Of a stretch of 64,000 nt of DNA, positions 57,837 to 64,000 are shown piece after piece. A program made the translations under genes and the position numbers. The notes below the pieces were generated by a model, which made no database searches, was not told where the DNA came from, and saw only the letters and a program-made list of their open reading frames with translations. Within the stretch, counting starts at the first letter, position 1, and every line of letters starts with the position of its first letter. Origin of the DNA: JBAXTZ01 sp037129925 (GTDB lineage Bacteria; Bacillota; Negativicutes; JBAXTZ01); assembly GCA_037129925.1 (NCBI GenBank), contig JBAXTZ010000009.1:1-64000 (forward strand). The letters are read 5' to 3'.

Positions 57837-58586
57837 ATGTTGATATTAGCACACCGGGGTGCAAGCGGATACGCGCCAGAAAATACCATGGCAGCGTTCC
57901 GGCTCGCCTACGAACAACAGGCTAGCGGCATTGAAATGGATGTTCACCTGACCGCAGACGGAGAAATCGTTATTTGTCATGACGATACACTGGAACGCAC
58001 CAGTAACGGCGCGGGCGAGCTGAGAAAAAAAATGCTAGGCGAACTACAACAATACGATTTTGGCAGTTGGTACAGTGACCAGTATCGCGGCGAAAAAATT
58101 CCGACCTTTGGCGAATTTTGGGATTGGTTTATTACTACTGACGAGAATTTCATCGTAAACGTGGAAATAAAAAATGGTCCCTTTTTTCATATTGGCATTG
58201 AACAAAAACTAGTGGACATCATGCGCAAACAACCACTAAACAATCTTTACAATCGGGTGATAGTCTCCTGTTTTCATCATGCAACTTTAAGCAAAATAAA
58301 AACCATCGACCCATTGATAAAAACTGCTCCGCTGTTTGAGGGAACTCCGGTGGATGTAGTTGCAATGTGCAATAATTCCGGACACTCCGAATATATTCAT
58401 CCCTGCTATAGCTCACTAGATGACACAATGATTACCGCCGCCAAAGTTGCCAATATCGGCATCAATGCCTGGACTGTAAACACTGTTGAACAATTAGAAT
58501 ACGTAAAGCAGTTTGACATTACCGGAGTTATTACTAACTACCCGGACAGAGCACGGGCGGTGCTTTACGGAAAAGCTGAAAGCTGA
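57837..58586 (+). CDS. Glycerophosphodiester phosphodiesterase
   Basis: A 249-residue TIM-barrel phosphodiesterase releasing glycerol 3-phosphate from deacylated phospholipids. LAHRGASGYAPENTMAAF and GIEMDVHLTADGEIVICHDDTLERT are the catalytic blocks; C-terminal GINAWTVNTVEQLE is typical. No signal peptide, so UgpQ-like and cytoplasmic. ATG 57837 has AGGAGGCTAC upstream; the frame is open further upstream but that part is AT-rich noise. It ends at a bidirectional terminator shared with rfbA. Confidence 0.94.
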   Translation: MLILAHRGASGYAPENTMAAFRLAYEQQASGIEMDVHLTADGEIVICHDDTLERTSNGAGELRKKMLGELQQYDFGSWYSDQYRGEKIPTFGEFWDWFITTDENFIVNVEIKNGPFFHIGIEQKLVDIMRKQPLNNLYNRVIVSCFHHATLSKIKTIDPLIKTAPLFEGTPVDVVAMCNNSGHSEYIHPCYSSLDDTMITAAKVANIGINAWTVNTVEQLEYVKQFDITGVITNYPDRARAVLYGKAES

Positions 58587-58638
58587 AAATCGCTAAAGGT
58601 AATTGCGGTTCTGCTAAAACCGCTGCAACTCATAAAAG

Positions 58639-58698
58639 AAGCTGAAAGTTGATTTACGTTAGGCTGCATTTAGCCTGCGGTATTTCAACTTTCAGCTT
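58639..58698. terminator. Bidirectional terminator between the GDPD gene and rfbA
   Basis: Perfect 14-bp arms AAGCTGAAAGTTGA (58639-58652) and TCAACTTTCAGCTT (58685-58698) with an inner stem AGGCT/AGCCT. T-rich on both sides. Confidence 0.88.
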
Positions 58699-58714
58699 TT
58701 ATTATTCAGCTCTG

Positions 58715-59587
58715 TTATTCGGATGCTGTTTGGATTAAATATTTACCGTAATCATTTTTTTGCATGGCCGTTCCCAATTCAAGCAATTGCTCGCGGGTAA
58801 TATAGCCATAGTTAAAAGCAATTTCTTCCGGACTGCACACCAGCGTCCCCTGACGATTTTGTATTGCCTCAATATACATCGACGCCTGCAACAGCGATTC
58901 CTGAGTGCCGGTATCTAACCAGGCAAAGCCTCTGCCCATTGTCTCGACACTGAGATTGCACTTCTCCAGATAAACACGATTCAAGTCGGTTATTTCCAAT
59001 TCGCCACGAACTGATGGCTTCAAGGCCTTAGCATATTCAACTACTTTATTGTCATAAAAATACAGTCCGGTAACCGCGTAGTGCGAACGAGGCTTGAGCG
59101 GTTTTTCTTCTAGACTGACCGCGCTTCCGGCCTTGTCGAATTCGACCACTCCGTAGCGTTCGGGATCTTTTACCCAATAAGCAAAAACTGTCGCACCGTC
59201 AATTTGTTCTGCTGCCCGCCGTACCATCTCTGGGAACCCGTGTCCGTAAAAAATATTGTCCCCGAGCACCAACGCGCAAGCATCACCGGCAATAAATTGC
59301 TCACCGATAATAAAAGCTTGAGCCAACCCGTCCGGGCTGGGTTGAACCGCGTACTGCAAATTAATGCCCCATTGCGAACCATCGCCAAGCAATCGTTTAA
59401 AAAGCTCTTGCTCATGCGGCGTATTGATAATCAAAATATCTTTGATACCCGCCAGCATCAAAGCCGATAACGGGTAATAAATCATTGGTTTGTCAAATAT
59501 CGGTAGCAACTGCTTGCTTATTGCCTTTGTAATCGGCCAAAGCCTTGAACCCGAACCCCCGGCAAGAATTATTCCTTTTGTTATCAC
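58715..59587 (-). CDS. rfbA: Glucose-1-phosphate thymidylyltransferase
   Basis: A 290-residue nucleotidyltransferase making dTDP-glucose, the entry to dTDP-rhamnose and other O-antigen or surface sugars. Motifs GIILAGGSGSRLWPITKAIS, KQLLPIFDKPMIYYPLSALM, LGDNIFYGHG, and SLEEKPLKPRSHYAVTGLYF are diagnostic of RmlA. Start is GTG with GGAGGCTAAC. rfbB, rfbC and rfbD are not in the window. It follows the FlaA1/CapD-like gene by one base, a surface-polysaccharide operon. Confidence 0.96.
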   Translation of the reverse strand: MITKGIILAGGSGSRLWPITKAISKQLLPIFDKPMIYYPLSALMLAGIKDILIINTPHEQELFKRLLGDGSQWGINLQYAVQPSPDGLAQAFIIGEQFIAGDACALVLGDNIFYGHGFPEMVRRAAEQIDGATVFAYWVKDPERYGVVEFDKAGSAVSLEEKPLKPRSHYAVTGLYFYDNKVVEYAKALKPSVRGELEITDLNRVYLEKCNLSVETMGRGFAWLDTGTQESLLQASMYIEAIQNRQGTLVCSPEEIAFNYGYITREQLLELGTAMQKNDYGKYLIQTASE

Positions 59588-59588
59588 G

Positions 59589-61409
59589 TTAGCCTCCCTT
59601 CTGATATTCCGGAACCCATTTCTTAATTCTGGTTATTGCTTGCTCACGGTCGTAGACAAAAGTTGCTTCACCGAGTAATTCCAGGCAATTTTCGCAAAAT
59701 TCTTCCTTCAAAATATATAAGCTATCGTCGACAATCTTAACGTTGGAATCGGTATCTTTCCACAGCTCTTCAAACAGTTTTTCGCCCGGTCGCAATCCCG
59801 TATATTTTATTTCGATATCGACATGTGGTTCCAAGCCGGATAAGCGGATCATTTCTAACGCTAAATCAGATATTTTAATCGGTTCGCCCATGTTCAACAG
59901 AAATGTTTCGCCACCCGCTGTCAGTGTCCCGGCACGAATAACCAATTGGCAGGCCTCGGGGATGGTCATAAAATAACGCCGTATGTCTGGATGAGTAACA
60001 TTTACCGGTCCACCATCGGCTATTTGCTGGCGGAATAACGGCACGACACTACCGCGACTGCCCAAGACATTGCCAAACCGCACCGCGCAAAATTTGGTGG
60101 CTGGAAAGCTGATATTTAAAGCCTTCACTGTCAATTCAGCCATTCGCTTACTCGCGCCCATGATATTAGTCGGATTAACTGCTTTGTCGGTGGACACCAA
60201 CACAAACCGTTCGACATTGTATTTGGCTGCCAGCCGTCCTACGGTGTAAGTGCCAACAACGTTATTGTTGTAAGCCTCTGCCGGCTGATGTTCCATCAAC
60301 GGCACATGTTTATGGGCGGCCGCGTGAAAAACAATATTCGGACGGTAACGGGCAAATACCGCCTCGAGCGCTTGCTCATCGCGAACGTCTGCGATCACTG
60401 TTCGAAAATTGAGCGACTGATATTTTTTTTGCAGCTCTTGCTCGATGCCATAGATGCTGTTTTCGCCGCGCCCCAACAATATCAGGCGCTCAGGTCCTTC
60501 GCGCGCCAGTTGACGACTTATTTCTGAACCGATTGAACCGCCGGCGCCAGTTATCAATATCCGTTTGCCAGCGTAATAATTCATTGCGCCGGCGCTAGTA
60601 ATGTTCAGTGGTGCCCGTTGCAACAGATCTTCAATAGCGATATTCCTCAGGCTACTTACAGTTACTTTGCCTCCAGCAACATCAAACAACGATGGTAATA
60701 TCTTAACCAGCGCGCCGGTTGCCCGACATATTTCAGCGAGATCGCGAGTTATTTTACCAGAAATCGACGGCATCGCGATATAAATATCCGTTACCAGGTT
60801 TTTATCAATTTCAAGCGAAATACTTTCGCGATTCCCAAGCACCCGAATGCCCAATATCAGTTTGTCTTTTTTATTTTCATCGTCATCGATAAATCCAACA
60901 ATGTGTGTGTCCGAATTGTGTTGATTTTGAATTTCGCGTGCCAGCATCGCGCCAGCCTCTCCTGCGCCAACGATCAATATCCGTTTTGTAGACTGATTAA
61001 CTCGTTGCTTCAAACGATAGCCGAAACTTTTAGCCAGCCGGTTATAGTAACGCAGACCGGCAACAGTGACTAAATCAAATAGCCCGAATAAAAAGAACAC
61101 GCTCATCGGCAATTGGTGCTGCACCAATATAAACAATACAAACGAAACAGCACAAACTACGGACACGGCAAAATATATTCGCACGCCGTCGATTATCGAA
61201 GCATGGCGCCAGGAAATATGATAAAGCCCAAACAACCAAAACACCAGCACTTGAATGACCAGTATTTCCAAAATGTGCTGAGTCAAATACGAAAAATACG
61301 GCGAGTACATATCGCCATCCATGCGAACGAACAGTGCAACGAAAATGCCGACTACTGCCAATAATGCATCAAAAATGACTAACCGAAAAGATTTCACCAG
61401 GATTTTCAA
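59589..61409 (-). CDS. FlaA1/CapD-like polysaccharide biosynthesis nucleoside-diphosphate-sugar dehydratase
   Basis: A 606-residue membrane enzyme. Four N-terminal helices (residues about 8-120) are followed by a Rossmann-like CoA-binding domain (ILIVGAGEAGAMLAREI) and a second SDR domain (ILITGAGGSIGSEISRQLA). The active-site region VSTDKAVNPTNIMGASKRMA is typical of UDP-GlcNAc 4,6-dehydratases of the WbpM/CapD/PglF type. These start synthesis of dideoxy amino sugars for O-antigen, capsule or glycoproteins. Its own promoter lies upstream; rfbA follows directly. Confidence 0.92.
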   Translation of the reverse strand: MKILVKSFRLVIFDALLAVVGIFVALFVRMDGDMYSPYFSYLTQHILEILVIQVLVFWLFGLYHISWRHASIIDGVRIYFAVSVVCAVSFVLFILVQHQLPMSVFFLFGLFDLVTVAGLRYYNRLAKSFGYRLKQRVNQSTKRILIVGAGEAGAMLAREIQNQHNSDTHIVGFIDDDENKKDKLILGIRVLGNRESISLEIDKNLVTDIYIAMPSISGKITRDLAEICRATGALVKILPSLFDVAGGKVTVSSLRNIAIEDLLQRAPLNITSAGAMNYYAGKRILITGAGGSIGSEISRQLAREGPERLILLGRGENSIYGIEQELQKKYQSLNFRTVIADVRDEQALEAVFARYRPNIVFHAAAHKHVPLMEHQPAEAYNNNVVGTYTVGRLAAKYNVERFVLVSTDKAVNPTNIMGASKRMAELTVKALNISFPATKFCAVRFGNVLGSRGSVVPLFRQQIADGGPVNVTHPDIRRYFMTIPEACQLVIRAGTLTAGGETFLLNMGEPIKISDLALEMIRLSGLEPHVDIEIKYTGLRPGEKLFEELWKDTDSNVKIVDDSLYILKEEFCENCLELLGEATFVYDREQAITRIKKWVPEYQKGG

Positions 61410-61447
61410 AACAACCTCACTCCGACCTCAAAAAAATCATCCGCTGA

Positions 61448-61477
61448 ATTATAACATAATCAGCCGGAACGTGCCAA
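61448..61477 (-). promoter_or_regulatory. Promoter of the FlaA1/CapD-like gene and rfbA
   Basis: Minus strand: -35 TTGGCA (61477-61472), 18-base spacer, -10 TATAAT (61453-61448) with TG one base upstream (extended -10). Confidence 0.75.
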
Positions 61478-61556
61478 TTCAAAAGCATTTTTAATGATAT
61501 TTTTTTTGAATGGTATAATATTTTGTTGAATAAAACAAACCGAACTATTTATTCAC

Positions 61557-61605
61557 AAAAACCGGTTCTAAACGCTCGCAATAGCGACGTTAATAACCGG
61601 TTTTT
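61557..61605. terminator. Terminator after glgP
   Basis: Arms AAAAACCGGTT (61557-61567) and AACCGGTTTTT (61595-61605), 11 bp perfect, with an inner hairpin. It lies about 44 bases after the glgP stop; A/T runs suit both strands. Confidence 0.88.
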
Positions 61606-61648
61606 ATAGTTTATTCGATTAGTTGCTATGCCGCGTTTTTCGAAAAAC

Positions 61649-64000
61649 TTACATGGTTGGTTTTATCCCCCAAATATCGCGGCAATATTCCCGAATTGCC
61701 CGATCCGACGAAAATTTTCCCATGCGCGCGACGTTCAATATCGACATTTCCGTCCAGCGGGCGGTGTTAGCATAGATTGTATCAATGTAGTTTTGACACT
61801 CATGATAGGCTTCGAAATCCGCTAAAATCATATAGTCATCGCGATTCATCAGCGATTCGATTATCGGCCGGAACAACTCGGTATCACCGTCGCTAAAGCT
61901 ACCATCGGCGAGCTGGGCAAATATCCGCGTCAACGTTGGATTGCTATAAACATAATTAGTTGGATTGTAATTTTGCCGCCGTTCTTCAACTTCGGCAGCA
62001 GTCATGCCAAAGAGAAAGAAGTTTTCCACACCAACTTCTTCGCGGATTTCCACATTGGCGCCATCTAAGGTGCCAATGGTCAGCGCGCCGTTTAATGACA
62101 ACTTCATATTGCCGGTACCGCTGGCTTCTTTACCGGCGGTAGATATCTGCTCGGATAAATCAGCCGCAGGAAAAATAAAGTTGCCGTTTTTGACGCTGTA
62201 GTTCGGGAAAAACACAACTTTCAACAAATCCCCGACATCCGGGTCGTTATTTACAACTTTCGCGACCTGATTTATCAGTCGGATGATCAGCTTGGCGACA
62301 TAATAACCGGGCGCCGCTTTGCCGCCAATAATCACTACCCGTGGCACAAGGCCATCACGCTTGCCGTCTTTGATGCGATTGTAACGGGATATTACATCAA
62401 TAATGTTTAGCAACTGGCGCTTGTATTCGTGGATTCGCTTTACCTGCACATCAAACAACGCCTTCGGATCGACAGCAATTCCGGTGCGCTCCTGGATAAT
62501 GCCCGCCAAACGCTTCTTGTTGTTAAGTTTAACAGTCTGCCATTGTTTTTGAAATTTCTTATCTTTTGCAAACGGCTCGAGTTGTTTCAATTTATAAAGA
62601 TCAATCAGCCAGTTGTCGCTAATTTTCTCGTTAATAAGCGATGTCAACTCCGGATTGGCAAGAGCTATGAACCGGCGCGGCGTTACACCGTTAGTAATGT
62701 TTTTGAATTTTTCCGGCCACAATTCATAAAAATCATGCATCACTGTTTGCTTCAGCAGTTCAGAATGTAATTCGGCTACGCCGTTGACGGAATGACTGCC
62801 AACCGTCGCCAAAAACGCCATTCGCACCGTGCGTTGTCCTTCTTCGTCGATTATCGACATCCGCCGCAACCGGTCCTCGTCTCCCGGAAAGCGGTTGCGG
62901 ACAATGTCGAGAAACCGTCGGTTTATTTCATAAATTATTTCCAGATGGCGCGGCAACAGTTGCTCAAACATTTTTACCGGCCATTTTTCCAAGGCTTCCG
63001 GCAATAATGTATGGTTCGTATACGCCAAAGTAGCAGTAGTTACCGCCCAGGCGCTATCCCAATCCAGCTGATATTCATCTACTAGCAACCGCATCAGTTC
63101 CGCGACGGCAATCGACGGATGAGTATCATTTAACTGCACTGCAAAATGTTTGGCAAAAGTCTCAGGTTTGGCTTGCATAAATTTATGCAAAATCTTAAAG
63201 GCATCACGAAGCGCGCAAGCTACAAAGAAATACTGCTGCTCCAACCGCAATTCCTTGCCGCTTATTTGTTCGTCGTTGGGATAGAGTACTTTGGAAATAT
63301 TTTCCGAGGCTATTTTATCTTGCACCGAACCATAAAAATCGCCGGCGTTAAATGTTCCGAAATCAAATTCGTCGCATGCTTCAGCTTTGAACAGTCGGTG
63401 CGCGCTGACACTTTTACTGCCGTACCCCTGAGCGATAATATCGCAAGGAATGCCGAGTATTCTTTTTTCCGGCACCCAGCGTTTGCGGCTAACGCCGTGG
63501 TCATCATTATAATCTTCAACATACCCGCCAAAACCGACCTCGACCGCGGCTTCCGGACGAACTACTTCCCACGGGAAACCGTTTTTCAGCCATTTGTCAG
63601 CTAACTCAACCTGCTGACCGTCGACAATTTTCTGTTGAAATATTCCAAATTCGTAACGAATACCGTAACCAATAGCCGGCACACCGATGGTTGCGCAGGA
63701 ATCAATATAGCACGCCGCCAGCCGCCCCAGTCCGCCATTCCCCAGACCGGGTTCAGGCTCGGCTTCCAAAAGTTTGTCGAAATCCAGTCCCAGTTCAGTC
63801 ACTGCTTGGCGCACCAGATTCATGCCGTCGATATTCACCAAGTTGTTCCCAAGTTGCGGTCCAATTAAAAATTCCGCTGACAAGTAGCAGACTAGTTTGG
63901 CTTTGCTTTTTAGTTCTCGCTCGTTTCCTTCGGCCCAGTGTTCGAGAATAATCTCGCGGACAGCGTATGCCAATGCCTGATAATAATCGTCAGTTGTAGC
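61649..64000 (-). CDS. glgP: Glycogen/alpha-glucan phosphorylase, 5' end outside the window
   Basis: A 783-residue stretch of a GT35 phosphorylase that releases glucose 1-phosphate from glycogen. It is open to the window edge (reading TTDDYYQALAYAVREII), so the true start is beyond 64000 and about 30-50 residues are missing. Seen: YLSAEFLIGPQLGNNL, EPEPGLGNGGLGRLAACYID, QLNDTHPSIAVAELMRLL, KRIHEYKRQLLNI, and the PLP-lysine motif GKEASGTGNMKLSLNG. The C-terminus is complete. No other glycogen genes are in view. Confidence 0.96.
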   Translation of the reverse strand, partial: ATTDDYYQALAYAVREIILEHWAEGNERELKSKAKLVCYLSAEFLIGPQLGNNLVNIDGMNLVRQAVTELGLDFDKLLEAEPEPGLGNGGLGRLAACYIDSCATIGVPAIGYGIRYEFGIFQQKIVDGQQVELADKWLKNGFPWEVVRPEAAVEVGFGGYVEDYNDDHGVSRKRWVPEKRILGIPCDIIAQGYGSKSVSAHRLFKAEACDEFDFGTFNAGDFYGSVQDKIASENISKVLYPNDEQISGKELRLEQQYFFVACALRDAFKILHKFMQAKPETFAKHFAVQLNDTHPSIAVAELMRLLVDEYQLDWDSAWAVTTATLAYTNHTLLPEALEKWPVKMFEQLLPRHLEIIYEINRRFLDIVRNRFPGDEDRLRRMSIIDEEGQRTVRMAFLATVGSHSVNGVAELHSELLKQTVMHDFYELWPEKFKNITNGVTPRRFIALANPELTSLINEKISDNWLIDLYKLKQLEPFAKDKKFQKQWQTVKLNNKKRLAGIIQERTGIAVDPKALFDVQVKRIHEYKRQLLNIIDVISRYNRIKDGKRDGLVPRVVIIGGKAAPGYYVAKLIIRLINQVAKVVNNDPDVGDLLKVVFFPNYSVKNGNFIFPAADLSEQISTAGKEASGTGNMKLSLNGALTIGTLDGANVEIREEVGVENFFLFGMTAAEVEERRQNYNPTNYVYSNPTLTRIFAQLADGSFSDGDTELFRPIIESLMNRDDYMILADFEAYHECQNYIDTIYANTARWTEMSILNVARMGKFSSDRAIREYCRDIWGIKPTM

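Overview
The window reads as a chromosomal segment of a diderm, lipopolysaccharide-making, fermentative bacterium. A near-complete lipid A, Kdo and LPS-export operon sits beside gene orders typical of Firmicutes: rpsF-ssb-rpsR, glmU with prs nearby, and gap-pgk-tpiA-gpmI. The order ompH-lpxD-lpxC-fabZ-lpxA-lpxI-lpxB-msbA-waaA-lpxK-kdsB-kdsA-kdsD-lptC-lptA-lptB-lptF, the use of LpxI rather than LpxH, and several OmpH paralogues resemble what I recall of diderm Firmicutes (Negativicutes). This is an inference from gene order. No rRNA is present and the taxon is not proven.

Layout. Positions 3-1250 hold a partial AAA-ATPase-like gene. Positions 1280-20563 (minus) are one long LPS operon of 21 genes behind a good promoter at 20605-20633. 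It runs from three OmpH/Skp-like proteins through lipid A synthesis, Kdo synthesis and transfer, and two late acyltransferases to the LptC-LptA-LptB-LptF export parts. Next come a WalJ-like metallo-hydrolase and a GH127 glycosidase (minus). Positions 23620-32239 (plus) hold pyruvate phosphate dikinase with its own terminator, then a four-gene run: two tandem LytS-type membrane receptors (an active PP2C phosphatase, and a pseudo-phosphatase fused to an RsbW-like ATPase), an APC permease and a GH30 glycosidase. Positions 32356-41784 hold a sugar-scavenging island: four paralogous solute-binding lipoproteins, a PnrA/Bmp-like lipoprotein and a GH3 glycosidase, with no transporter permease.

Positions 41950-44343 hold rpsF-ssb-rpsR with an S6:S18-type leader, then xpt and a ChbG/YdjC deacetylase. 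Positions 44671-56332 (minus) hold gap, pgk, tpiA, gpmI, an unknown outer-membrane beta-barrel, ispE, ilvA, glmU, an N-acetylhexosamine-kinase-like gene, prs and tRNA-Thr. A ROK regulator lies just upstream of gap. Positions 57837-64000 hold a glycerophosphodiesterase (plus), then rfbA, a FlaA1/CapD-like polysaccharide dehydratase and a glycogen phosphorylase cut by the window edge (minus).

Together the genes describe sugar uptake and cleavage, glycogen use, lower glycolysis and the building of an LPS outer membrane. The least explained items are the paired phosphatase/pseudo-phosphatase-ATPase sensors, the permease-less set of binding lipoproteins with a terminator hairpin directly ahead of one of them, a MITE-like element between gap and pgk, and period-7 tandem repeats recurring at gene borders of the LPS operon.
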